This document shows positions 1 to 6,973 of a stretch of 7,422 bases of DNA, one piece after another. A program made the position numbers and the translations under genes. The notes under the pieces were generated by a model. The model saw only the letters and a program-made list of their open reading frames with translations. It searched no databases and was not told where the DNA came from. Source of the DNA: Alphaproteobacteria bacterium (GTDB taxonomy: Bacteria > Pseudomonadota > Alphaproteobacteria > Kiloniellales > JAKSDN01); the NCBI GenBank assembly GCA_030598385.1, contig JAUVQB010000061.1, positions 1 through 7,422 on the forward strand. Reading direction: 5' to 3'. Each line of letters opens with the position of its first letter. Position 1 is the first letter of the stretch.

Positions 1-545
1 CCGGCATAGCCGATGCGCGCCAGCTCCGCGCCCAGCGCCTTGCCCTCCTTGTCCTGGATGGCCAGCGTCCAGTCGAGGTCGAACACCCCGGCGAACACGC
101 CGGAGCCGAGCATGGCCGGGGCGAAGCGGGCGCCTTCCTCGTTGGTCCAGGCGGCGATCTCGACCGGCGCCCCGGTCTCGACGGCGTGGTCGTTCAGGGT
201 CTCGACCACCTCGAGGGCCGCCAGCACACCATATATGCCGTCGAAGCGTCCGCCGGTCGGCTGGCTGTCGAGATGGCTCCCGGCCAGCACCGCACCGATA
301 CTGTCGTCACGTCCGGGGCGGCCCGGACGCCTTGCGAAGATATTGCCGATCTTGTCCACCGTGACGCTGCAGCCGGCGGCCTCGCACCAAGCGACGAAGA
401 GGTCGCGCCCGGCCTTGTCCTCGTCGCTGCCGGTGAGCCGACAGACGCCGCCCTTTGCGGTGGCGCCGTGCCGGGCCATCTCCATCAGCCGCGACCAAAG
501 CCGTTCGCCATCGATGCGCAGCGCGCTCAAATCCCTGTCCGTCAC
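1..545 (-). CDS. M20-family Zn-dependent amidohydrolase (N-carbamoyl-amino-acid hydrolase type), partial
   Basis: This is the N-terminal part (181 full codons) of a metal-dependent amidase of the HyuC/AmaB/AllC group, cut by the left window edge; family members are about 400-420 residues. Members hydrolyse N-carbamoyl amino acids, 3-ureidopropionate or allantoate in the cytoplasm and usually need two divalent metal ions. Visible family motifs are GSHLDSQPTGGRFDG at about residues 89-103 and WTNEEGARFAP at about 133-143. These supply the metal-site residues H91, D102 and E136/E137. The start is GTG at 545. GAGG (552-555 on the plus strand) lies 6 nt upstream, and an in-frame TAA sits six codons before the GTG, so no longer start is possible. 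It follows the LuxR-type gene by 78 nt in the same direction. The family is clear. The exact substrate (carbamoyl amino acid, ureidopropionate or allantoate) cannot be decided from this fragment. Confidence 0.9.
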   Translation of the reverse strand, partial: MTDRDLSALRIDGERLWSRLMEMARHGATAKGGVCRLTGSDEDKAGRDLFVAWCEAAGCSVTVDKIGNIFARRPGRPGRDDSIGAVLAGSHLDSQPTGGRFDGIYGVLAALEVVETLNDHAVETGAPVEIAAWTNEEGARFAPAMLGSGVFAGVFDLDWTLAIQDKEGKALGAELARIGYA

Positions 546-623
546 GTCGGGCCTCGTTTGTTAATTCGCTGAGGGCAAGGGTACGGCCTTGCCGCGGCCC
601 GGACCATACCGAACTTGAGGTAC
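546..623. other. Short intergenic region with weak inverted repeat
   Basis: A 78-nt gap separates the LuxR-type gene from the amidohydrolase gene. It holds the GAGG ribosome binding site of the latter. It also holds a small inverted repeat, GGCAAG (574-579) and CTTGCC (588-593), with an 8-nt spacer. There is no U-run after the stem, so it does not look like an intrinsic terminator. Read-through from the regulator gene is plausible. Confidence 0.4.
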
Positions 624-1478
624 TTAGCTTGATGCGGCGCGGCGGGCTAGCAAGCTGGCGAGGGGATCGGCGGGCTCGCCGCCCGGCTCCTCCGCCAGGG
701 CCTCGAAGAACAGCGAGCAGAGCTCGGCTTGCGAGGAGATCCCGAGCTTCTCGTATATATTGCGGCGGTGCACCCGCTCGGTGTCGGGGGAGATGTCGAG
801 CCGGCGGGCTGCCGACTTGGAGGAGTGCCCGCGCAGCATGAGGAGGGCCACGTCCCGCTCGCGCTCGGTGAGCACCGTGGTGCCGAAGCCTTCGAAGGCG
901 GCCTGCAGGTGTTCGCGAATCGTCGGTTGCGCGACGTCCTCCACGTCCCTTGGCGGCGTGCCGGGCGGCCAGTGCCGGCGGACCGCGGCGGCCAGCACCG
1001 GAAGGAAGTCCCGCATACGCGTAGCCTCTTCTGCGGCGAAAGGGTTTTCGATCATGACCCGCCCAATCGGCACGAGAATGGCGCTACCCGACCCATGGGG
1101 CAGGGTGTAGCCGCCCTCGTCGACGATAGCGGACGGCGCATAGTAGACCTTGCAGAATTCGCTCTCGTAGAAGCCGTCGGGGGCAATCTCGGAGATCAGA
1201 TGAAACCCTGGCTCCGTGCCGCCCATGCAGGCCTGATAGAAGGGGCTCAGCAGGTAAGCGCCGCTCAGGTAGTGCTCATCGAAGACCTGGCGCTCTTCCG
1301 GCCGCAGCCCATCGTGCAGGATCACGGGCGTGCGGCGCGCATGGTAGGCAAGGACGATGAAGCTGTCGATCGGCGCTAGGGCGTTGATCGCTTCGCGGAG
1401 CGCCGTGGGAAACTCAGGCTGGCCGATTGCGTCGATCAGCCGGCCGGCCTGGTCCAGGATGCGGCGCTGGTCGGTCAT
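624..1478 (-). CDS. LuxR-type transcriptional regulator (C-terminal GerE HTH)
   Basis: A 284-residue DNA-binding regulator. Residues about 203-256 form a GerE/LuxR helix-turn-helix: LTERERDV at 203-210, then GHSSKSAARRLDISPDTERV, then NIYEKLGISSQAEL at about 240-253. The N-terminal ~190 residues have no response-regulator Asp pattern and no obvious autoinducer-domain motif that I can identify. They are probably a sensory domain of the type seen in many proteobacterial LuxR-HTH proteins next to catabolic genes. The recognition helix is slightly unusual, with T-E-R where most members have T-V-K. The start is ATG at 1478 with no convincing ribosome binding site of its own, because CGCCTCGCCGCCGG precedes it. 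The ATG overlaps the TGA of a short leader ORF in an ATGA arrangement, so translation is probably coupled. No other start exists in frame immediately upstream. It sits between the second FAH-family gene and the amidohydrolase gene and most likely controls this operon. Confidence 0.88.
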   Translation of the reverse strand: MTDQRRILDQAGRLIDAIGQPEFPTALREAINALAPIDSFIVLAYHARRTPVILHDGLRPEERQVFDEHYLSGAYLLSPFYQACMGGTEPGFHLISEIAPDGFYESEFCKVYYAPSAIVDEGGYTLPHGSGSAILVPIGRVMIENPFAAEEATRMRDFLPVLAAAVRRHWPPGTPPRDVEDVAQPTIREHLQAAFEGFGTTVLTERERDVALLMLRGHSSKSAARRLDISPDTERVHRRNIYEKLGISSQAELCSLFFEALAEEPGGEPADPLASLLARRAASS

Positions 1479-1507
1479 CCGGCGGCGAGGCGGCTGGTCA
1501 CGGGCAT
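1475..1507 (-). CDS. Possible 10-residue leader ORF coupled to the LuxR-type gene
   Basis: The ORF is ATG at 1507, 10 codons (MPVTSRLAAG), and TGA at 1475-1477. AGAGGAG (plus-strand 1511-1517) sits 3 nt upstream of the ATG; counted from its GAGG core, the spacing is 5 nt. This is the only good ribosome binding site between the FAH-family stop (1536) and the regulator. The TGA overlaps the regulator's ATG (ATGA). The arrangement suggests ribosomes load here and reinitiate on the regulator gene. Alternatives are that the true regulator start is here and a 1-base frameshift separates the frames, or that the ribosome binding site is used inefficiently for the ATG at 1478. No sequence homology is claimed for the peptide. 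Confidence 0.4.
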   Translation of the reverse strand: MPVTSRLAAG

Positions 1508-1510
1508 AGG

Positions 1511-1517
1511 CTCCTCT
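1511..1517 (-). promoter_or_regulatory. Strong ribosome binding site positioned for the leader ORF
   Basis: AGAGGAG on the minus strand is well spaced for ATG 1507, but 32 nt separate it from ATG 1478 of the LuxR-type gene, too far to serve that start directly. This is what supports the leader/coupling reading of the region. Confidence 0.55.
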
Positions 1518-1535
1518 GCAAGAACGGAACCCGCT

Positions 1536-2276
1536 CTAGGCCACTTGGATGGTGATCTCGCCGACGCCCGCGACCGCCCCGTGCAGGCGGTCGCCGCGCT
1601 CTACGGCGCCCACGCCCGCGGGAGTCCCGCTATAGATCAGGTCGCCCGGCGCCAGGGTGAACAGGCCCGAGAGAGTGGCGATGACCTCCGGCACCTTCCA
1701 GATCATCTGCTCGAGGTCGCCGTCCTGGCGGCGCTCGTTGCCGACCTCCAGCCAGATCGCGCCGCGCCCGGGATGGCCGATGTCGGCGGCCGGCACCACC
1801 TCGGAACAGGGCGCGGAGAAATCGAACGCCTTGCCGACCTCCCAGGGCCGGCCCATCTTCTTGGCCTCGCCCTGCAGGTCGCGGCGGGTCAGGTCGAGCC
1901 CGACCGCATAGCCGTAGACGTGAGACAGCGCGCGCTCGACCGGGATGTCCTTGCCCCCGGCAGAGAGCGCCACCACCAATTCGACCTCGTGATGCACGTC
2001 GCCGGTCTTGTCGGGGTAGGGAATCGTCTCGCCGTCGCCGACGACCGTGTCGGGGTTCTTCTGAAAGAAGAACGGCGGCTCGCGGTCGGGGTCGTGGCCC
2101 ATTTCGATCGCGTGGGCGGCATAGTTGCGCCCGACGCAATAGATCCGGTGGATCGGAAACCGCCGGTCGCTGCCGCGCACCGGAAGAGCCGGCAGGGCGG
2201 GAGGGGGGATCACGTAGTGCGAGTCATCCGACCCGCCGGCTTTCGCGGCGCTATTTTCTAGGACGGTCTCCGCCAT
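1536..2276 (-). CDS. FAH-family hydrolase, fumarylpyruvate hydrolase-like
   Basis: A 246-residue cytoplasmic metalloenzyme of the fumarylacetoacetate hydrolase superfamily, which cleaves C-C bonds in (or hydrates/isomerises) beta-diketo or 2-oxo acid intermediates. The segments [32 protein letters not shown] and [10 protein letters not shown] match the subgroup annotated as fumarylpyruvate hydrolase. By family analogy the metal ligands are E97 and E99 (HHEVE) and D128 (GLDLTRRD). The C-terminal [19 protein letters not shown] is the conserved GTP-x-GVG loop. I chose ATG 2276 because GAGGAG (plus-strand 2287-2292) lies 10 nt upstream. A TTG at 2294 would add six residues but has a poorer site. 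It follows the oxidoreductase gene after 60 nt and precedes the leader/regulator by 28 nt. Family is certain. The exact substrate is open, since FAH subgroups are hard to separate by eye. Confidence 0.92.
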   Translation of the reverse strand: MAETVLENSAAKAGGSDDSHYVIPPPALPALPVRGSDRRFPIHRIYCVGRNYAAHAIEMGHDPDREPPFFFQKNPDTVVGDGETIPYPDKTGDVHHEVELVVALSAGGKDIPVERALSHVYGYAVGLDLTRRDLQGEAKKMGRPWEVGKAFDFSAPCSEVVPAADIGHPGRGAIWLEVGNERRQDGDLEQMIWKVPEVIATLSGLFTLAPGDLIYSGTPAGVGAVERGDRLHGAVAGVGEITIQVA

Positions 2277-2336
2277 TACGATATCGCTCCTCAATACTCT
2301 CGCGTTGCACAGCCATCGGCAGCGACAGGGATCGTC

Positions 2337-3395
2337 TCACGACAGCCGGTCAATGTTCAGCTCCTCGGCGATCTCCGACAGGGCCTGCACCAGGTTGGGA
2401 TGCAGGGGAATACCTCGCTCGCTGCGTTCGCGGTAGATCGCGTCCCGGCGGTCGCCGGGGATACGCACCCGGTCGAAGCCGGGCAGGGTGTCGGAGGACT
2501 TCAGGCGGCCGAGGTGGGTGTCGACCTCCCGTTTGAAGGCGTCGACGTCCATGAAGGCGTCGACCGAGATGGCGGCGATGAACTGCCCCGTGTTGGTGGG
2601 GCTGCTGGTGTCGGCGGTGAAGTCGACCACGTCCGAGGTGAAGTTGGCCCCGTTCAGCACGCCGGCCAGCAGTCCGATGACGAGCGCCAGGCCATAGCCC
2701 TTGGGGCCGCCGATCGGCAGCAGGAAACCTTCCTTTTGGCGTGTCGGATCGGTCAGCGGCTTGCCGTCGCGGCCGACCATCCAGCCTTCGGGCATGGCCT
2801 CGCCGCGCTGGGCGAGGGTCTTGATCTTGCCGGCCGCGGCCACCGTGGTCGCCATGTCCAGGACGACCGGCGGTTCCTCGCCCGCGGGCACGGCGAAGGC
2901 GATGGGGTTGGTGCCCAGCAGCAGGTCTGTTCCGCCCCAGGGCGGCACATGGTTGGCGCTTCCGACGGCGGCGTAGAGGCCGACCATGTCGCGCGCGAGC
3001 GGCATCTTCACATAGAGCGAGGCGGGACCGGCGTGATTGCCGGCGTTGATTCCGACCCAGCCGATGCCGTGCGCGGCGGCCTTCTCCATGGCCAACTCGG
3101 TGGCGAAGACCATGGCCAGGTGGCCGAGCCCGTTATCCCCGTCGACAACGGCGGTCGCGTCGCTCTCCCGCTCGATGCGGATCCAGGGCTTGGGGTTGGT
3201 GCCGCCGTCGCGCAGCCGGTTGACGTATTGGCGCAGCCGGAAGCTGCCATGGGTGTCGTAGCCGTGGAGATCCGCCTCGACCATGAGGTGGGCGACTGTG
3301 GCCGCGTCATCGCCCGGCACGTCGAGGGCGACGAAGGCGTCGGTGAGAAACCTCTCCAGGTCCTGTGCGCGATAGCATCGCCCGGTTTCGCTCAT
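2337..3395 (-). CDS. Ldh/YlbC-family NAD(P)-dependent oxidoreductase (malate/L-lactate dehydrogenase-like)
   Basis: At 352 residues this is the usual full length for the 'malate/lactate dehydrogenase type 2' (Ldh_2) family. Members include sulfolactate, ureidoglycolate and 2,3-diketogulonate oxidoreductases and delta1-piperideine-2-carboxylate reductase. They have a nucleotide-binding fold unlike the Rossmann lactate dehydrogenases. Visible motifs are ADLHGYDTHGSFRLRQY (41-57), whose H49 corresponds to the conserved SHG histidine, here with Thr instead of Ser; GDNGLGHLAM (86-95); NAGNHAGPASLY (117-128); GTNPIAFAVP (161-170); MATTVAAAGKI (181-191); and GGPKGYGLAL (229-238). The start is ATG 3395, 30 nt after the permease stop, with a G-rich but loosely spaced ribosome binding site. 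It sits between transporter and FAH-family genes, which fits oxidation or reduction of the imported compound or an intermediate. Substrate unknown; ureidoglycolate-type or cyclic imino acid chemistry is possible given the amidohydrolase downstream. Confidence 0.92.
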   Translation of the reverse strand: MSETGRCYRAQDLERFLTDAFVALDVPGDDAATVAHLMVEADLHGYDTHGSFRLRQYVNRLRDGGTNPKPWIRIERESDATAVVDGDNGLGHLAMVFATELAMEKAAAHGIGWVGINAGNHAGPASLYVKMPLARDMVGLYAAVGSANHVPPWGGTDLLLGTNPIAFAVPAGEEPPVVLDMATTVAAAGKIKTLAQRGEAMPEGWMVGRDGKPLTDPTRQKEGFLLPIGGPKGYGLALVIGLLAGVLNGANFTSDVVDFTADTSSPTNTGQFIAAISVDAFMDVDAFKREVDTHLGRLKSSDTLPGFDRVRIPGDRRDAIYRERSERGIPLHPNLVQALSEIAEELNIDRLS

Positions 3396-3425
3396 GTCGC
3401 TTGCCGTCCCCCCGTGACAGCCGGT

Positions 3426-4181
3426 TTAGATGCGCGTGCCGGCGTAGTATTCCACCCGGTGTTCCAAGAGCCCGATCAGCGACGAGAACCCGAGGGCGAA
3501 GACGAAGAGGATCAGGGTCAGCGCCCAGAACTCTTCCATCAGGAAACTGCGCGAATAGGTTTGAAACATGCGGCCGAGGGCGACCACGGCGACCAGCAAT
3601 TGGCCGATGACGATACCTTTGACGGCCCGGATGAGGCCCATGCGCACGCCTGCGAGAATCTCGGGCAGCGCCGCCCAGAACAGCACCTTGTAAAGCAGCT
3701 GCCAGCGGCTGGCGCCGAACGACTTGCCCATTTCCTCCAGCGACGGAGAGATGTGCCGCACGCCGGCGTAAGTGTCCAAGGCGATGATCCAGATGGAGAA
3801 CAGGATCACCGTGACGATAATCGTCAATTGGCCCAGGCCGAACAGCAGCATCAGTACCGGCACCAGCGACGACAGCGGAGCGCTGGCGAAGATGTTGACC
3901 CACATGCCGAGCACCTTGTCCGCCGTTTCCACTCGGCCCATGAGGAAGCCGATGAAAATCCCGCCCGTAATGGCGAATCCCATGCCGATGGAAAACGCCT
4001 TGAGGGAGACCGCCGCGGCCTCGTGGAAGTCCCGGCGTTGGGCGACTTCAACCAGCGCCACCAGCACCGATGAGAGCGGCGGGAAGATGAACACCAGATC
4101 GAGCTGGCCGACGATCTCCCAAATGCCGCCCCAGATCAGCAGCGAAAAGAAGGCCGGAATTTGACGTCCGAATAGAATCAC
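3426..4181 (-). CDS. ABC transporter permease, NitT/TauT type (second permease)
   Basis: A 251-residue inner-membrane protein of the BPD_transp_1 (SsuC/TauC-like) family. About six hydrophobic segments are visible, near residues 9-28, 63-82, 98-118, 119-137, 185-203 and 218-239. The cytoplasmic EAA loop that docks on the ATPase runs from about 149 to 183: EEMGKSFGASRWQLLYKV, then LPEILAGVRMGL. The start is GTG 4181. GAGGA (plus-strand 4192-4196) lies 10 nt upstream and overlaps the ATPase stop codon, so the two genes are tightly linked. It differs clearly in sequence from the other permease at 5010-5819. The pair probably forms a heterodimeric channel with the one ATPase. The C-terminal region is rich in hydrophobic residues and ends shortly after the last membrane segment, as usual. 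Confidence 0.93.
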   Translation of the reverse strand: MILFGRQIPAFFSLLIWGGIWEIVGQLDLVFIFPPLSSVLVALVEVAQRRDFHEAAAVSLKAFSIGMGFAITGGIFIGFLMGRVETADKVLGMWVNIFASAPLSSLVPVLMLLFGLGQLTIIVTVILFSIWIIALDTYAGVRHISPSLEEMGKSFGASRWQLLYKVLFWAALPEILAGVRMGLIRAVKGIVIGQLLVAVVALGRMFQTYSRSFLMEEFWALTLILFVFALGFSSLIGLLEHRVEYYAGTRI

Positions 4182-4194
4182 GGGCGAAGAATCC

Positions 4195-5010
4195 TCACTC
4201 CAGATACTTCCGAAGGTCTTGCCAAATCTCCTCGACGTGATCGAGGTAGTTCTTGTCGCGGCGGATCTCGTCCGGGCCGGCGTCGCGGCTGATCTCCGGA
4301 CGGATGATGCTGTGGATGCGTCCGGGCCGCGGCGACAGCAGAACGATCTGATCCGAGAGATAGACGGCCTCTTCGATCGAATGGGTGACGAAGATCACCG
4401 TCTTCTTCTCCACCGCCAGGAGGTGCAGCAGGTCCTCCTGGAACTTGCGGCGGGTCTGCTCGTCGACGGCGGAGAAGGGTTCGTCCATCAGCAGGACTTC
4501 CGCGTTGACCGCGAGCGCGCGGGCCAACCCGACGCGCTGGCGCATGCCGCCCGACAGTTCGTGCGGATATTTCTGCTCGAAGCCGGAAATGCCCACTTCC
4601 GCGATGTAGTGCCGTGCGACCTTTTCGCGCTCGTTCTTGGCTTCGTGGCGCAGCTCGAGCCCGAAGGCGACATTGCGCAACACCGTCGCCCAGGGCAGCA
4701 GCGCGAAATCCTGGAACACGAAAGCGCGCTCGGGGCCAGGCCCGCTGACCGGGGCCCCCTTGATCAGGATCTCGCCGGACGTCGGCTCCAGGAGGCCGGC
4801 GATGATCTTCAACAGGGTCGTCTTGCCGCAGCCGCTTGGTCCCAGGAAAGTGGTCATCTGGCCGACCGGAATGCCGAGGTTGATCTTCTCCAGGGCATGC
4901 ACGTCGGTGCCATAGAATTTCGTGATGTCGCGGACCTCGACAATGTTCTCGGTCTTGGAGACTGGCGCGCCGTCGTCTGCCCGCGGCATGGATTGCAAGG
5001 ATGTCGGCAT
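4195..5010 (-). CDS. ABC transporter ATP-binding protein, NitT/TauT type
   Basis: A 271-residue ATPase that powers the importer at the cytoplasmic face. All nucleotide-binding motifs are intact: Walker A GPSGCGKTT (57-65), Q-loop Q100 in VFQDFALLPW, signature LSGGMRQR (152-159), Walker B VLLMDEP (172-178) and H-loop H210 in FVTHSIEEA. The last two-thirds read like SsuB/TauB/NrtD proteins, for instance the SIEEAVYLSD and SPRPG segments. I chose ATG 5010, which overlaps the preceding permease stop as TGATG. AAGGTGGG (plus-strand 5017-5024) lies upstream with its AGG core 10 nt from the ATG, giving translational coupling and balanced subunit supply. The reading frame stays open far upstream (to about 5709), but that part overlaps the permease gene and has no ABC character, so I excluded it. 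Confidence 0.96.
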   Translation of the reverse strand: MPTSLQSMPRADDGAPVSKTENIVEVRDITKFYGTDVHALEKINLGIPVGQMTTFLGPSGCGKTTLLKIIAGLLEPTSGEILIKGAPVSGPGPERAFVFQDFALLPWATVLRNVAFGLELRHEAKNEREKVARHYIAEVGISGFEQKYPHELSGGMRQRVGLARALAVNAEVLLMDEPFSAVDEQTRRKFQEDLLHLLAVEKKTVIFVTHSIEEAVYLSDQIVLLSPRPGRIHSIIRPEISRDAGPDEIRRDKNYLDHVEEIWQDLRKYLE

Positions 5011-5819
5011 CAGCGGCCCACCTTCTTGTCCGGCCGGAAAAACCTGGTCTCGGCGCGCTCGAGCGAACCGACAGTAATCGCGGAAAAGACGATGACGGAA
5101 AACACCGCGGCGTACATCTCGGCGTACTCGGCGACCGAGCGGTGATAGGTGATGAGATCGCCGATCCCGGTCGGGGTGATCAGGAGCTCGGCCAGGATGA
5201 CGCCGATGAATCCGGCGGCCACGCCAAGGCGCAAGCCCGCGAAGATCACCGGGCTGGCGTTGGGGATGATGACCTTCCAGATCTGCTGCAGGCGCGTGCC
5301 CTGGAACGACTGGCACATCTGGATGAGCGAGGCGCTGGCGTTGCGCACCGCCTTGTAGGAGTTGAGCACGATGATCGGCAGGGCCAGGATGATCACCGCC
5401 ACGACCTTGGCGGCCAGCCCGATCCCGTAAATGAATGTGATGAGCGGAATGAGAGCCGCCACGGGGGCGGCCTGGAGCACGATGAAGATGGGCTCCCAGA
5501 ACCACTGGAACCGGCGGTTGAGGCCCATGGCCACGCCCAGGGTGACGCCGAAACCGGCGGAGATTCCGATCCCGATCAAGAGCGGTTTGAGGGTGTCCGC
5601 ATAGGCCGCGATCATGCGCCCGTCGGCGATCATCTCGAACAGGGCCACCGTGGTCTCGGAGAAGGTCGGGAAGGCCACGCTGATGGGCACCAGGCCGCCG
5701 ATCTCCCACAGGGCGAAGAGGCCCAGGATCGACAGCAGCTGGTATAAGGTGATCTTGGAGAGCCCGAATGCCGAGGCCTCGGATTTTTCGGCGTTGGACA
5801 AGCCTATCGTCGTAGCCAT
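5010..5819 (-). CDS. ABC transporter permease, NitT/TauT type (first permease)
   Basis: A 269-residue inner-membrane permease of the BPD_transp_1 family. Hydrophobic segments lie near residues 25-45, 78-98, 112-130, 135-155, 192-213 and 232-253. The EAA loop spans about 163-198 (ASLIQMCQSFQGTRLQQIWKV, then IIPNASPVIFAGLRLG), followed by the family's TPTGIGDLI segment (215-223). I chose ATG 5819 because GGAG (plus-strand 5828-5831) lies 8 nt upstream. A longer in-frame reading to about 5915 would run into the stem-loop region and adds a non-membrane, Gly/Pro-rich stretch that looks non-coding. It lies 137 nt after the binding-protein gene and overlaps the ATPase start. It supplies one half of the transmembrane channel. 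Confidence 0.94.
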   Translation of the reverse strand: MATTIGLSNAEKSEASAFGLSKITLYQLLSILGLFALWEIGGLVPISVAFPTFSETTVALFEMIADGRMIAAYADTLKPLLIGIGISAGFGVTLGVAMGLNRRFQWFWEPIFIVLQAAPVAALIPLITFIYGIGLAAKVVAVIILALPIIVLNSYKAVRNASASLIQMCQSFQGTRLQQIWKVIIPNASPVIFAGLRLGVAAGFIGVILAELLITPTGIGDLITYHRSVAEYAEMYAAVFSVIVFSAITVGSLERAETRFFRPDKKVGR

Positions 5820-5956
5820 GACTTGCGCTCCAAATACCACCCGGCCGGCCGCTTCCAGGCCAGGATGGCTAGAACCCCAATCCGGAGCTGTTCCAACTTT
5901 GCCAGGCTGGCGCAACGGCCCCCGCCGCGATCGGCGCGGCGGGGGCAGAGCGCCAG
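5820..5956. other. Intercistronic region between binding protein and permease genes
   Basis: This 137-nt spacer is much longer than the other gaps inside the transporter set. It contains the strong stem-loop at 5918-5946 near its upstream end and the GGAG ribosome binding site of the permease (5828-5831) at its downstream end. I see no convincing ORF and no clear promoter in it. Confidence 0.6.
5918..5946 (-). terminator. Intra-operon stem-loop after the binding-protein gene
   Basis: A perfect 12-bp GC-only inverted repeat, GCCCCCGCCGCG (5918-5929) and CGCGGCGGGGGC (5935-5946), with a 5-nt loop. It begins 10 nt after the stop codon of the binding-protein gene. No U-run follows on the minus strand, so it is not a classic intrinsic terminator. 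By analogy with other binding-protein operons (established for malE-type operons), such a structure protects the upstream mRNA from 3' exonucleases or partly terminates transcription. Either effect would give more binding protein than membrane subunits. Confidence 0.65.
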
Positions 5957-6961
5957 TTACATGCGGCCGACCTTGTCGAGCGCCCGGTTCAAGGGATCGA
6001 GGTACCAGAAGTCCTCGACCTTCAGATCGCCCGGATCGCCCTGGAGGGTCCCCGCCGTGGTGTAGAAGAGGAAGTCCTCCTCAACCGACTCGGCGCTGCC
6101 GCCGTTGTCCGGATAGAGGTTGATTTCCACACCCTGAGAGAAGGACGGCAGCATTTCGTCGACATCTTCCTGGGGCAGGTCGGGCAGCAGGTTGTACTCG
6201 TCCCGCAGGGACACGACGACGTTCGGGTCCTTGTTGATCTCCCGCCACACGCCCAGCAGTTCCTCCATCAGGATGTCGACCGCCTCGCTCTGCTCCTCCA
6301 GCCAGTTGGTGTTGGCATAGAGCGCCTCGTCGCTGGCCTCGACCTTGGGCAGCGGCAGGAAGACGAACTTGTCGGGCGCCTTGCGCTGGAGCAGGCGCTT
6401 ACGCTCTAAATCCACGTTGGTGGCCTTGATGTTGCCTTGCATCAGCGCGCCGGCGCGCACGCTGGACCCCGGCACGTAGCTCACGGAATTGTAGGTTATG
6501 CCGTTCTCCTTGGCCATGAGCTGCATGATGGCTTCGGTGCCCGAGCCGCGCCCGTGCACCGCGATGTCGGCGCCGTCCAGGTCCTTCCATTCCTTGTAAA
6601 ACTCGCCGTTGACCACCGGATAGAAGCGGAGCTGGGAGAGCTGATAGAACATGCGGATCGGCGCCTTGACCTTCTGGATCAGGGCGTAGGGCGTGCCGAC
6701 GCCGATATCGGCCTGGCCGCCGACGACGGCCTGCGCCGCGATGTCCTCGGACTGTAGATAGCTGACCTCGACCTCGACGCCGCGCTTCTCGGCTCGGGCC
6801 ACCGCGGCCAGGAAATTCACCATGTCGGGGCCGGGAATGTCGCCGAAGGCGACGTGCATGGTTCCCTTGTCCTGGGCTTCGGCGGGTGCGCCGGCCAAGG
6901 CAACGGCAACGGCCGCCATGGCAGCCAGGCAAAGCGGCTTCAACTTGGGTATCTGAAACAT
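5957..6961 (-). CDS. ABC transporter periplasmic substrate-binding protein, NitT/TauT (NMT1-like) type
   Basis: A 334-residue periplasmic protein that would capture the substrate and deliver it to the two permeases. A Sec signal peptide is clear: basic start (K6, K8), hydrophobic core about 10-24, and a probable signal peptidase I site after APAEA (cleavage after A29). There is no lipobox. The mature part has the SsuA/TauA-like order: a beta strand MHVAFGDIPG (35-44), QAVVGGQADIGVGTPYAL (77-94), then VHGRGSGTEAIMQLMAKENG (135-154) and SYVPGSSVRAGALMQGNIKA (161-180), typical of binding-pocket loops. The start is ATG 6961. CCTCCCC on the plus strand (6967-6973, GGGGAGG in mRNA) lies 5 nt upstream, the strongest site in the window. 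It is the first gene of the transporter set. The ligand cannot be read from sequence; this superfamily binds sulfonates, nitrate, pyrimidine precursors, aromatic acids and others. Confidence 0.93.
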   Translation of the reverse strand: MFQIPKLKPLCLAAMAAVAVALAGAPAEAQDKGTMHVAFGDIPGPDMVNFLAAVARAEKRGVEVEVSYLQSEDIAAQAVVGGQADIGVGTPYALIQKVKAPIRMFYQLSQLRFYPVVNGEFYKEWKDLDGADIAVHGRGSGTEAIMQLMAKENGITYNSVSYVPGSSVRAGALMQGNIKATNVDLERKRLLQRKAPDKFVFLPLPKVEASDEALYANTNWLEEQSEAVDILMEELLGVWREINKDPNVVVSLRDEYNLLPDLPQEDVDEMLPSFSQGVEINLYPDNGGSAESVEEDFLFYTTAGTLQGDPGDLKVEDFWYLDPLNRALDKVGRM

Positions 6962-6973
6962 GGCATCCTCCCC

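Noticed and set aside
13..572. Plus-strand frames over the left-end amidohydrolase
   Set aside because: Ser/Pro/Arg-rich shadow frames; the minus strand shows clear M20-family motifs across the same bases.
2277..2294. TTG start for the FAH-family enzyme at 2294
   Set aside because: GAGGAG sits 10 nt before ATG 2276, whereas the TTG has a weaker upstream site; only six residues differ.
2400..4073. A 557-codon plus-strand open frame, antisense to the oxidoreductase and second permease genes
   Set aside because: It spans two well-supported minus-strand genes and the gap between them, has a Gly/Val/Gln/His/Asp-rich composition with no domain, and is the expected mirror frame in high-GC DNA.
5011..5709. 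Extension of the ATPase reading frame upstream of ATG 5010
   Set aside because: It overlaps the permease gene completely, is Arg/His/Pro-rich with no ABC features, and the TGATG overlap with a ribosome binding site gives a better start.
5001..5747. A 248-codon plus-strand open frame antisense to the first permease
   Set aside because: Composition is His/Gly/Asp-rich with no recognisable domain, and the opposite strand encodes a typical permease.
5820..5915. N-terminal extension of the first permease to about 5915
   Set aside because: ATG 5819 has a well-spaced GGAG, and the extra residues are not membrane-like and fall in the intercistronic region.
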